Shown: positions 1-6,901 of the stretch, one piece after another
Numbering within the stretch: the first letter of the stretch is position 1
How the letters are laid out: each line of letters begins with the position of its first letter
Source: an uncultured Garciella sp.
GTDB taxonomy: Bacteria > Bacillota > Clostridia > Eubacteriales > Garciellaceae
Assembly (NCBI GenBank): GCA_900555725.1
Contig: USMD01000076.1
Span: 1 to 9,528, forward strand
Length of the DNA stretch: 9,528 nt
Reading direction: 5' to 3'
Notes under the pieces: generated by a model
Seen by the model: the letters and a program-made list of their open reading frames with translations, nothing else
Told to the model about the DNA's origin: nothing
Databases searched by the model: none
Position numbers and translations under genes: made by a program

Positions 1-35
1 GATCGTCGGCAGCGTCAGATGTGTATAAGAGACAG
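1..35 (+). other. Nextera read-1 adapter (artificial sequence)
   Basis: Bases 3-35 match the 33-base Illumina Nextera read-1 transposase adapter, ending in the 19-base Tn5 mosaic end AGATGTGTATAAGAGACAG at 17-35. Bases 1-2 (GA) fit the last two bases of the i5 index seen in full at the other end. This is library sequence, so genomic DNA starts at 36. The adapter keeps the yvcK reading frame open to the edge and must not be translated as part of that protein. Confidence 0.98.
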
Positions 36-1074
36 ATTTTATATGATTATAACCATAAATTCTTGCCCTATTCTTATTTAATCTCTTCTCATCAATTAAT
101 TGAAATATGATTTTTGCTACTTTATCGGCATTGTGTCGTACGTAGTCTTTTTTGATTTCCACAAAATCATCTATAATAAAAGAATAAAAATATTTTTTTA
201 ACTGACTTTCCTTCAAAGAAACCATTGTGGATCCGTCTCCTCTGTATTTTTCAAGAAGATACTTGGGAATCAATCCATTGTTTGCAATAATATACTCTAT
301 AATGGATTTTTTCTCTCTACATGCTATATGATTTAAAATAGCCTCTACATGATCCATCACTGTATAATGATCTGTTTCTCCAGGTTGAGTCATAATATTA
401 GATACATAGATTTTTAAGCCCTTTGCTTGACAAATAGCTTCTGAGAGCCCATCTACCAAAAGATTGGGAATAATGCTAGTGTATAAACTACCTGGACCTA
501 AGATGATCGCATCGGCTTCCAGGATTGCCCGCATAGCATCTTGATGGGGAGCTACCTTGGAGGGCTCAATAGAAACCTTTTTGATTCTTTGTCCTCTTTC
601 TTTTGCAACAATAGGAATTTGAGATTCTCCTCGGACTAATTCTCCATTTTCTAACTCTCCAATTAATACTATGTTTTCCAAGGTAACGGGAATTACTGTT
701 CCCTTTACCTTTAGGACATCACTGATATTTTTCACAGCTTCTTCAAAGTTACCGGTGATTTCATTCATAGCTGCAATAAACAAGTTTCCAAAACTTTGTC
801 CCTTTAGGCTTCCCCCTTGAAATCGGTACTGTAAAAGTTTTTCCATAATAGGTTCTGTATCTGCCAGAGCCAAAATACAACTACGAATGTCCCCAGGTGG
901 TAACATTCCTAAATCCTCCCTGAGTTTACCAGAACTTCCACCATCATCGGCTACAGTTACAATGGCAGTAATATTGGAAGTATATTTTTTTAGTCCCCTT
1001 AGAAGTACCGAAGAACCGGTTCCCCCTCCAATGACCACCAACTTTGGTCCTTTCCCCTTTATCCCTTTCTTCAT
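36..1074 (-). CDS. yvcK: YvcK/CofD-like gluconeogenesis factor, C-terminus cut off
   Basis: My translation gives 346 residues before the adapter. The protein belongs to the YvcK family, related by fold to CofD (2-phospho-L-lactate transferase). In Bacillus subtilis YvcK is needed for growth on gluconeogenic carbon sources, binds UDP-sugars, and affects cell shape and penicillin-binding protein placement. Visible motifs are the N-terminal glycine-rich Rossmann loop GGGTG at 16-20, the family block TVADDGGSSG at 40-49 followed by LPPGDIRS at 58-65, KGQSFGN at 91-97, GPGSLYTS at 193-200, and SNIMTQPGETD near 225-235. At 346 residues it already exceeds the B. subtilis protein (about 317), so probably only a short tail is missing. 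The ATG at 1074 overlaps the rapZ stop as ATGA, and GAGAGG lies a few bases upstream inside rapZ, indicating coupled translation. whiA and an HPr-like gene usually follow; they would lie off the window. Confidence 0.95.
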
Positions 1075-1946
1075 TCCCTCAACGCCTCTCTATCTTTATT
1101 GATATCCCTATGATTGATCACTACCCAATTTTTCTTTTCCAGCAAATGATTGTATAAATGGTTGGCAATGGTTACAGAACGATGTTTTCCTCCAGTACAT
1201 CCTATGCCAATTACCAATTGAGATTTGCCTTCTTTGATATAATAGGGAATGAGAAAATCCATCATGTCCTCTAGTTTCTCTAAAAAAGCACAGGTCTCTG
1301 GAAATTTTAAGACATAATCCCTTACAGGTTTGTCTTTTCCTGTCATGGATCGCAAACTTTCCATATAAAAGGGATTGGGTAAAAATCGAACATCAAAGGT
1401 TAAATCTACATCTAAAGGAACCCCATATTTAAAGCCAAAACTTACAATATTAATGAGGAGTTTACTTTTTTTGGTTTTATCTTTATAAATTTCTACAATT
1501 TTTGCCTTTAAATCCTTAGGTTTTAAATTAGAAGTATCGATAATTTGATTTGCTAAAGATTTAATGGGCTTTAGTTTTTTCCTCTCCTGTTGAATAGAAA
1601 CAGAAAGTAAATCTGAGGAAGCTAAGGGATGTTTTCTGCGGGTCTCCTTAAAACGCTTAATCAATACCTCATTACTGGCATCTAAAAATAAAATCTCATA
1701 AAAATATTCTCCCCTTCGTAAATCTTCTACTTCCTTTAGCAAATCATCAAAAAATGTCCCTCCTCTTACGTCAATTACGATAGCGACTTTTTCAATCTTT
1801 TCTTGGGATTTTAAACATAAATCTACAAACTTTGGAATTAATTTAGGAGGAAGATTGTCAATACAAAAATAGTCTAAATCTTCAAAGGCCTTGATTGCAT
1901 GACTTCTTCCTGCACCAGACAATCCTGTTATAATAACAAACCGCAT
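1071..1946 (-). CDS. rapZ: RapZ/YvcJ nucleotide-binding protein
   Basis: This 291-residue protein has the usual length and two-domain plan of the RapZ (YvcJ) family. The N-terminal P-loop domain has Walker A GLSGAGRS at 8-15, then EDLDYFCIDNLPP, and a Walker B-like strand ending IDVRGG. The C-terminal domain has the family blocks FGFKYGVPLDVDLTFDVRFLPNP and GCTGGKHRSV (249-258). In B. subtilis YvcJ hydrolyses nucleotides. In Escherichia coli RapZ binds glucosamine-6-phosphate and directs decay of the GlmZ small RNA, thereby controlling GlmS; that RNA pathway is not assumed here. The usual Walker A lysine is arginine at residue 14 (AGA codon), a variant I recall in some actinobacterial and alphaproteobacterial homologues. 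AAGGAG sits 7 bases before the ATG at 1946, inside the end of the PHP gene, which stops 2 bases upstream. The stop overlaps the yvcK start. Confidence 0.96.
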   Translation of the reverse strand: MRFVIITGLSGAGRSHAIKAFEDLDYFCIDNLPPKLIPKFVDLCLKSQEKIEKVAIVIDVRGGTFFDDLLKEVEDLRRGEYFYEILFLDASNEVLIKRFKETRRKHPLASSDLLSVSIQQERKKLKPIKSLANQIIDTSNLKPKDLKAKIVEIYKDKTKKSKLLINIVSFGFKYGVPLDVDLTFDVRFLPNPFYMESLRSMTGKDKPVRDYVLKFPETCAFLEKLEDMMDFLIPYYIKEGKSQLVIGIGCTGGKHRSVTIANHLYNHLLEKKNWVVINHRDINKDREALRE

Positions 1947-1948
1947 AG

Positions 1949-2686
1949 TTATTCTCCTTCCTGAGCATTTACAATATCCTCTACCGTAAGTCCTGCACTT
2001 AATGCAGTGGAAATCCCCTTTTCCACCTCTCCTACCCTATCTGGAATATGGGCATCGCTATCAATAACAAATTTTACATCATATTCTTTGGCAATTTGTA
2101 TCATGTCTTTGGATAAATATCCATGGCTTGCATTAATTTCTAACCAGGTACCTGACTTAGCTGCTGCTTGGGCTAGCCTATGGGTATCAATGGGTATTTT
2201 CGCTCCAGGATGGGTAATAATTTGGATAGGATATTTATCCATTGCCTGAATGATAGCATCAGTATTAATCCCTTTCGCCTTTTGAGCCCAAGATTTTGAT
2301 ATTTTCCCTAAGCCATTCACAATGGTTAACGAATATACATCCCTCAAAGAAGTCGGGCGGGTAGCATAATGATACCCTGCTAATATAATATCAAATAATT
2401 CTAGAAATTCCTTTGGAACATCAATGGTACCATCCTGTCCAACGATATTGGCTTCAATTCCCATTAGTACCTCTATACCATCTATTGTATCATTTATTTG
2501 ATCGATTTCCTCTCTCATTTTATAAAATTCCTTAATTTTTACTCCAAAACTAATATGATTAGGCCCATGATCAGCAATGGCTAATTTTTTTAGTCCCCTT
2601 TTTTTGGCTGCTATTACATTATCCATAATGGTTCCTTTTCCGTGGCTATATATGGTATGAGTGTGATAATCAGCGACGATTTTCAT
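1949..2686 (-). CDS. PHP-domain phosphoesterase (second copy)
   Basis: This 245-residue protein is a polymerase-and-histidinol-phosphatase (PHP) domain hydrolase, a cytoplasmic metal-dependent phosphoesterase; no signal peptide is visible. Likely metal ligands in order are H8 and H10 (DYHTH), H15, H40 (ADH), E78 (GIEANI), H106 (GYHY), H159 (THPG), D211 and H213 (DSDAH). This matches the YcdX-type ligand set. It is paralogous to the PHP gene at 5151-5903 but has about 23 extra residues between the H106 and H159 ligands (roughly 110-150), where a substrate lid could lie. The substrate cannot be read from the sequence; histidinol phosphatase activity is possible, but there is no his-gene context. 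A strong AAAGGAGG site precedes the ATG. The gene lies 58 bases after murB and 2 bases before rapZ, so it is probably co-transcribed with them. Confidence 0.9.
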   Translation of the reverse strand: MKIVADYHTHTIYSHGKGTIMDNVIAAKKRGLKKLAIADHGPNHISFGVKIKEFYKMREEIDQINDTIDGIEVLMGIEANIVGQDGTIDVPKEFLELFDIILAGYHYATRPTSLRDVYSLTIVNGLGKISKSWAQKAKGINTDAIIQAMDKYPIQIITHPGAKIPIDTHRLAQAAAKSGTWLEINASHGYLSKDMIQIAKEYDVKFVIDSDAHIPDRVGEVEKGISTALSAGLTVEDIVNAQEGE

Positions 2687-2744
2687 TGGTTTCCTCCTTT
2701 AAATATCTTCGTGTCCCTTTCCTACATTTTTGCAACAGCCACCC

Positions 2745-3665
2745 TTATTCTTCTCCTATAATCTTGACTTCGGTCTGTAAATCTACTCCGAGTTTTTCCT
2801 TTACTGTAGTCTGTATATGACGGATTAGTGCAATCACTTCTTTTGCGGTTGCCCCTCCTTTATTGATTACAAAACCAGAATGCAAATCAGAAACTTGCGC
2901 TCTTCCCATGGAAAATCCCTTTAAACCAGCATCTTGAATGAGTTTTCCTGCAAAATATCCTTCTGGTCTTTTAAAGGTACTTCCCGCACTTGGCCACTGA
3001 ATAGGCTGTTTGGTCTTTCTCATTTGATCTAGATCTCTCATTCTTTTCTTTATCTTATCATAATTTCCCTTTTTAAACTCCATAGTGGCTATTAATGCAA
3101 TCAAATTCCTTTCTTGTACTGCACTTTTTCTATAACCTAATTCCATCTCTTTACCCTCTAGAGTGAAAATATTTCCTTCTTGATCCATGACCTCCATGCT
3201 TCTTAGAACATCTTTCATCTCTCCCCCATAGGCTCCTGCATTCATAGTAACTGCTCCACCTAGGGTACCTGGGATTCCACTGGCAAATTCAAAACCGGAC
3301 AACTCATTTCTTAGTAGAATCTTAGCAAGTGCAGATAAGGATACTCCTGATTGAGCTACGACTTTTTCTTTTGTCTCCCCTATGATTTCCACAGAATCAA
3401 AATTTTTGGCGATCTTTAGAACAATCCCTCGAATTCCCTTATCTCTTACTAATAAGTCTGTTCCATTTCCCAATATAAAAAGTGGGATTTTCTCATTTTT
3501 GCACAATTTAACGATACTTTGTATTTGTTCAACACTTTTAGGCAACGCCAAAAAATCTGCTGGCCCCCCTATTTTAAAAGAGGTGTGATTTTTCATAGGC
3601 TCATTGATTAGTATTTGCTGCTGATTTACAATCTCTATAAGAAACTGGTATATTTTATGGTCCAT
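2745..3665 (-). CDS. murB: UDP-N-acetylenolpyruvoylglucosamine reductase MurB
   Basis: MurB reduces UDP-GlcNAc-enolpyruvate to UDP-MurNAc with NADPH and FAD, the second committed step of cytoplasmic peptidoglycan precursor synthesis. The 306-residue protein has the FAD-binding block (KIGGPADF at 31-38, GNGTDLLVRDKG at 66-77), the GIPGTLGGAVTMNAGAYGGE block at 130-149, YRKS at 178-181, the catalytic serine in PSAGSTFKRP (S229), and the C-terminal catalytic glutamate in LQTEVKIIG (E299). Its length and the AGSTFKRP form fit the type II MurB of Gram-positive bacteria. The start is placed at the ATG at 3665 because AAGGAG (3674-3679) lies 8 bases upstream; a GTG three codons earlier would overlap that site. 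A separate promoter lies just upstream, so murB can be transcribed independently of the solute-binding protein gene. Confidence 0.97.
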   Translation of the reverse strand: MDHKIYQFLIEIVNQQQILINEPMKNHTSFKIGGPADFLALPKSVEQIQSIVKLCKNEKIPLFILGNGTDLLVRDKGIRGIVLKIAKNFDSVEIIGETKEKVVAQSGVSLSALAKILLRNELSGFEFASGIPGTLGGAVTMNAGAYGGEMKDVLRSMEVMDQEGNIFTLEGKEMELGYRKSAVQERNLIALIATMEFKKGNYDKIKKRMRDLDQMRKTKQPIQWPSAGSTFKRPEGYFAGKLIQDAGLKGFSMGRAQVSDLHSGFVINKGGATAKEVIALIRHIQTTVKEKLGVDLQTEVKIIGEE

Positions 3666-3673
3666 TCGAGACA

Positions 3674-3679
3674 CTCCTT
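3674..3679 (-). promoter_or_regulatory. Ribosome binding site deciding the murB start
   Basis: On the minus strand AAGGAG is followed by an 8-base spacer (TGTCTCGA) and ATG at 3665. The upstream in-frame GTG at 3674 begins inside this motif and cannot use it. Confidence 0.85.
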
Positions 3680-3736
3680 GAACTAATAATCTATTTTTAG
3701 TATTTCCATTAAATTTTAAGTTAAATACATATCAAA

Positions 3737-3766
3737 AGTATACCCTTTTTTACTTTTATAAATCAA
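3737..3766 (-). promoter_or_regulatory. Candidate sigma-A promoter for murB
   Basis: Read on the minus strand, TTGATT (3766-3761) and TATACT (3742-3737) are separated by 18 bases, a good vegetative promoter in a Firmicute. It lies just after the solute-binding protein stop codon (3771-3769) and would give a leader of about 65 bases before murB. I see no hairpin terminator for the upstream gene, so read-through plus this internal promoter is the simplest model. Confidence 0.6.
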
Positions 3767-3768
3767 GT

Positions 3769-5082
3769 CTATTCTAATTGCATTTGAAGTTCTTTACATC
3801 CTTGGGTGGGAGTATTTTTTCCTGTAAGTACAGCTTGGATACTCTCTATGATTTCTTTTTCTATCTCTCCCCATTTGGGAGTCAATGGGTGGGTTTGATA
3901 CTCATATCCTATTTTAAACCAATTTTTTACCAACGACTCTTGATTATACAAATCCTTCACCTTTTGATTCACTGGAAAAGCTCCTAAAGATCTTAAGGAT
4001 TGCTGGGTTTCCCCTTGGATAAGAAATTCAAGAAATTTTGCCATTACTTTTTGCTTTTCTGGATCTTCCCCCTTCATCATTGCATAAGCTGATAGATTAT
4101 TGCTATACCATATGGGAATATCTATACTACCATTGGGGAAGGGCATAACTTTATAGGAAAAACCTTTATCTTGTTTTTTTAATCTCTCTAGAGTATAAAT
4201 CACCTTACTATCTGCTGCTAAAACTGCGGTCTTTTGATTTTCATAAAAATCGCTATAAACTTCATTCTTTTCTCTAAATCCAAACTTCTTATGAGTAGTA
4301 GCCTTTTCTTTTACGTTTAATAATTTTTGAAATCCTGATACCATTTCCGGCTGATAAAAGGCAAATCGCTGCTCTTCCTGTTGATAAATTTGTCCTCCAT
4401 CGGATAGGAGCATAGGCATGATGCTTCCATCCCCTTTACCTATGTAGGCATCAAAGGTAATGATATCTTCTTTCCCTTTTGCTTTTTCTATTTTTTCAAT
4501 AAAATTTATAAATTCTTCATAGGTCCATTCTTTGTTTTTTGGGAGATTTAAACCTATGCTTTGTAAAAGGTCCCCGTTAATTAGTAGCACGTTTCCTGAT
4601 GAAGCAAAGGGCATTCCATAGATTTTATTTCGATAGGTCACCCCTTGTATAAACTCTGGCCTTAGTTGCTCTATAATATCTTGGCTAATCCACTTTTCTA
4701 AAGGCTCCACATTCTTCAAGGGGATAGGCTCCCCTTCCACAAAAAGAGGTAAGATATCTGGTTTATTCTTGTCTTCTGCCAAAGCACCTTTCTCAATGAT
4801 TTCTTTATTATTCTCATAATTTAATTCCCTTAATTCTATATATACCCCTGGATTTTCCTTTTCAAATTCAGAAATTCTAGCTTTGATCCAGCCAAAGGTA
4901 CTTCCTGCGATAGTTGTTCTAGGTACATCCCATATGGTAATAACTCCTTGCCATTGAGGTTCTTCTTTTTCCCCCTGAATTAAATTTTCTTTATCAAAGG
5001 AAAAAAGGAAAATAGGCCCCGTCAATAAATATAGAAATAAAATTACGCACAAAAAAAGAGTAAAAGGTCTTTTTTCTCCCAT
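3769..5082 (-). CDS. Extracellular solute-binding protein, family 1, N-terminally anchored
   Basis: This 437-residue protein resembles the MalE-like (family 1) substrate-binding proteins of sugar ABC transporters. Residues 7-29 are strongly hydrophobic after a short KR-containing N-terminus. No lipobox is convincing: the only cysteine there (C12, context LFLC) sits inside the hydrophobic core, so an uncleaved anchor or ordinary signal peptide is more likely than a lipoprotein. After a charged linker come the first strand (VITIWDVPRTT), ISEFEKENPGV, YGMPFASSGNVLLING, the hinge-like WTYEEFINFIEKI, and the C-terminal lobe with WYSNNLSAYAMM and LRSLGAFPVNQKV, all typical of the family. The ligand cannot be told; sugar or oligosaccharide is usual. 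No permease or ATPase gene is in the window, and both neighbours are cytoplasmic enzymes. AAAGGAGG lies 7 bases before the ATG. The gene starts 68 bases after PHP1. Confidence 0.85.
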   Translation of the reverse strand: MGEKRPFTLFLCVILFLYLLTGPIFLFSFDKENLIQGEKEEPQWQGVITIWDVPRTTIAGSTFGWIKARISEFEKENPGVYIELRELNYENNKEIIEKGALAEDKNKPDILPLFVEGEPIPLKNVEPLEKWISQDIIEQLRPEFIQGVTYRNKIYGMPFASSGNVLLINGDLLQSIGLNLPKNKEWTYEEFINFIEKIEKAKGKEDIITFDAYIGKGDGSIMPMLLSDGGQIYQQEEQRFAFYQPEMVSGFQKLLNVKEKATTHKKFGFREKNEVYSDFYENQKTAVLAADSKVIYTLERLKKQDKGFSYKVMPFPNGSIDIPIWYSNNLSAYAMMKGEDPEKQKVMAKFLEFLIQGETQQSLRSLGAFPVNQKVKDLYNQESLVKNWFKIGYEYQTHPLTPKWGEIEKEIIESIQAVLTGKNTPTQGCKELQMQLE

Positions 5083-5123
5083 GGATATTCCTCCTTTTGA
5101 CCTTTTACTTTATATTTATTCCA

Positions 5124-5165
5124 ATAGATAGTTTCCTATTCCATAGAAGATTAAAAACTATCTAT
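5124..5165 (-). repeat. 11-bp perfect inverted repeat across the PHP1 stop
   Basis: ATAGATAGTTT at 5124-5134 and AAACTATCTAT at 5155-5165 are exact reverse complements around a 20-base loop, which holds a small inner CTAT/ATAG stem. The right arm covers the last PHP1 codons and the loop includes its TAA. In minus-strand RNA the hairpin would lie between PHP1 and the solute-binding protein gene. No U-run follows, so it does not look like a standard terminator; an RNA processing or stabilising element, or a leaky attenuator, is possible. Confidence 0.5.
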
Positions 5166-5903
5166 CCCACCTTGTTCTAGATTTCTAAGGGGATGTTTCC
5201 CTTTTTCCTTTAAGAAATTTATGAACTTTTCCACACTTGTATTCATAATCAATTCTACAGGAAAATCCACTTCTTCTAAGATTTTTTTTGCCTTAGAAAA
5301 ATTTCCTACATTTCCTGCATAATGCGTGTCGCTTCCTAGAGATATTCTTACTCCTAAATCCTTACATTTTTTTGCAATAGCTAAGCAATTTTCATAGCTT
5401 CCCTTTCTAGAGATAAAGCTACTATTGTTGATTTCTATTAGGGTATTGGTACGATGTGCTTCCCGTACAATTCTATCATAATCCAATTCATATTGGGGAT
5501 TTCCTGGATGAACAAGAATATCTATGTAGGGATTGTTCATTGCCTCTAATACAGCTTTCGTATTTTCTTCTCTACTTGCCGGTGCAAAACAAGGGTCATG
5601 AAGTCCTACCAATACAATATCTAAGTTTTTCATAAAATCTTCTGGTAGATCTAGACTTCCGTCACAATCTATAATATTTGCCTCTACTCCCTTTAAAATT
5701 TTCACTCCTTTTATTTCGGGAGGTACTACCCTTAAATTGGAAAAGTAATATACATTCGGAAAACCTGATAGATCCGGCCCATGGTCGGTAATGGAAACCA
5801 TCTCTAGGCCCTTTTCCTTTGCCGCCTCTGCAATCTCATTTATAGTGCTATATGCATGCCCACTAGCAATGGTATGACAATGGGTGTCTAAAACAAACTC
5901 CAT
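5151..5903 (-). CDS. YcdX-type PHP-domain phosphoesterase (first copy)
   Basis: This 250-residue cytoplasmic PHP-domain hydrolase closely follows the YcdX plan in length and ligand spacing. Candidate metal ligands are H8 and H10 (DTHCH), H16 (SGHAYST), H41 (TDHGP), E74 (GVEANI), H102 (GLHD), H132 (HPGNP), D192 and H194 (GSDTHY), the nine positions expected for a trinuclear metal centre. The EINNSSF block at 157-163 is also typical. The family hydrolyses phosphate esters, but the physiological substrate of the YcdX branch is not established. The ATG is preceded by AAGGAGG inside the end of hprK, and only 2 bases separate the genes, so PHP1 is translated with hprK. This suggests, without proving, a link to HPr or sugar-phosphate metabolism. 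A paralogue lies at 1949-2686. Confidence 0.92.
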   Translation of the reverse strand: MEFVLDTHCHTIASGHAYSTINEIAEAAKEKGLEMVSITDHGPDLSGFPNVYYFSNLRVVPPEIKGVKILKGVEANIIDCDGSLDLPEDFMKNLDIVLVGLHDPCFAPASREENTKAVLEAMNNPYIDILVHPGNPQYELDYDRIVREAHRTNTLIEINNSSFISRKGSYENCLAIAKKCKDLGVRISLGSDTHYAGNVGNFSKAKKILEEVDFPVELIMNTSVEKFINFLKEKGKHPLRNLEQGGIDSF

Positions 5904-5905
5904 TC

Positions 5906-6853
5906 TTATTCCTCCTTATCTTTTTTTATCTGAGAATTTTGAGTAGTCATTTGATATACCTTATCCACAAATACCTTTGCAGCGTTATAACCCATGATTT
6001 TTTCCCTATGATTTCGAGCTGCGGTTTCTACAATAATAGAAAGATTTCGCCCTGGCATAACAGGAATGGTGACCTTGGGAAGGGAAGCCCCAAGAATCTC
6101 TGTAAATTCGGTATCAATTCCCAGTCGATCGTAGTATTTCCCCTCTTTCCATTCTTCTAATTCAATAACCATCTTAATATCTACAGCATTTTTTACAGCT
6201 CCTACTCCATATAGGGTTTTGACATCTACGATTCCTACTCCCCGTAATTCTATAAAATGCTTTAACATTTCAGGGGCAGTCCCTACTAGGCGGTTGTCCT
6301 CTAGCTTTTTTATTTCCACTAGATCATCTGCAATTAAACGATGACCCCTATTAATTAATTCCATTGCTGTCTCGCTCTTTCCAACACCACTGGCACCTAT
6401 AATAAAAATGCCGATCCCATATACTTCTACCAGCACCCCATGGGTTTTTATGTTAGGGGCTAGTTTATCATTTAAATAATTAATCATTCTATTCATTACT
6501 TGGGTAGTATGTAGTGGTGTTCTAAATACCGTCCTATCATATTTTCTTGCATTTTCTAAAATTTCATTATAAATCTCTAAATTCCAAGCAAGAATCAGAC
6601 AAGGAAAATAGTAAGCAAAAAAATCATCGATTCTTTTTCTTCTTTCCTCTTTTGATAGGGTAGATAAATAGCTCCACTCTGCCTTTCCTATAATCTGTAC
6701 CCTGTCTTGATCAAAATAATCATAAAAGCCACATAATTGCAGTCCCGGTCGATTGATTTCGCTATTGGTAATATCTAGCATCTCGTTGCTGCCTTGATAA
6801 ATAATCTCTAAATTTAAATCTTTACGTATTTGCTGTATACTTATGCCTGACAT
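5906..6853 (-). CDS. hprK: HPr kinase/phosphorylase
   Basis: HprK phosphorylates HPr on Ser46 and also removes that phosphate by phosphorolysis, setting carbon-catabolite repression in Firmicutes. The 315-residue protein has the expected length. The N-terminal domain covers about 1-130. The kinase domain has H138 (KTHG), Walker A GASGVGKS at 153-160, the catalytic aspartate pair at 176-177 (IADD), the family signature ELRGVGIVDV at 202-211, and the PGRN loop at 267-270 followed by NHREKIMGYNAA. The residue just before PGRN is Met266, where many Gram-positive homologues have Arg. I chose the ATG at 6853 because GGGGGG lies 6 bases upstream and the protein then begins MSGISIQQIRKDLNLE, like other HprK proteins; a GTG at 6886 would add 11 residues without a ribosome binding site. 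It is the first gene of its tightly packed pair with PHP1. Confidence 0.97.
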   Translation of the reverse strand: MSGISIQQIRKDLNLEIIYQGSNEMLDITNSEINRPGLQLCGFYDYFDQDRVQIIGKAEWSYLSTLSKEERRKRIDDFFAYYFPCLILAWNLEIYNEILENARKYDRTVFRTPLHTTQVMNRMINYLNDKLAPNIKTHGVLVEVYGIGIFIIGASGVGKSETAMELINRGHRLIADDLVEIKKLEDNRLVGTAPEMLKHFIELRGVGIVDVKTLYGVGAVKNAVDIKMVIELEEWKEGKYYDRLGIDTEFTEILGASLPKVTIPVMPGRNLSIIVETAARNHREKIMGYNAAKVFVDKVYQMTTQNSQIKKDKEE

Positions 6854-6859
6854 CTTTAT

Positions 6860-6865
6860 CCCCCC
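6860..6865 (-). promoter_or_regulatory. G-rich ribosome binding site deciding the hprK start
   Basis: Minus-strand GGGGGG lies 6 bases before ATG 6853. It can pair with the CCUCC of the anti-Shine-Dalgarno sequence using one G-U wobble. Other genes here use AAGGAGG, so this site is atypical, but it is better placed than anything before GTG 6886. Confidence 0.65.
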
Positions 6866-6901
6866 GTATAAAAAGCCCACTTTCACAAAAAATTATTCTT
6901 C

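Noticed and set aside
887..1102. Plus-strand 71-aa open frame
   Set aside because: It lies opposite conserved yvcK and rapZ coding sequence and has no recognisable domain.
2007..2249. Plus-strand 80-aa open frame
   Set aside because: It lies wholly antisense to the conserved second PHP gene; its hydrophobic character comes from the complementary frame.
2687..2744. Terminator or promoter between murB and PHP2
   Set aside because: This 58-base gap shows only a ribosome binding site; I found no hairpin or paired promoter boxes.
3382..3588. Plus-strand 68-aa open frame
   Set aside because: It is antisense to the conserved FAD-binding part of murB.
3778..3987. Plus-strand 69-aa open frame
   Set aside because: It is antisense to the C-terminal end of the solute-binding protein gene and has no plausible leader.
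5041..5060. Lipobox at Cys12 of the solute-binding protein
   Set aside because: The cysteine is inside the hydrophobic core, lacks a small residue at -1, and the hydrophobic run continues well past it.
5083..5123. Dedicated promoter for the solute-binding protein gene
   Set aside because: TATAAA is present, but no acceptable -35 hexamer lies at a normal distance, so I cannot support it.
5939..6160. Plus-strand 73-aa open frame
   Set aside because: It is antisense to the conserved PGRN region of hprK.
6854..6886. Longer hprK starting at GTG 6886
   Set aside because: It has no ribosome binding site; ATG 6853 has a G-rich site 6 bases upstream and gives the usual family N-terminus.
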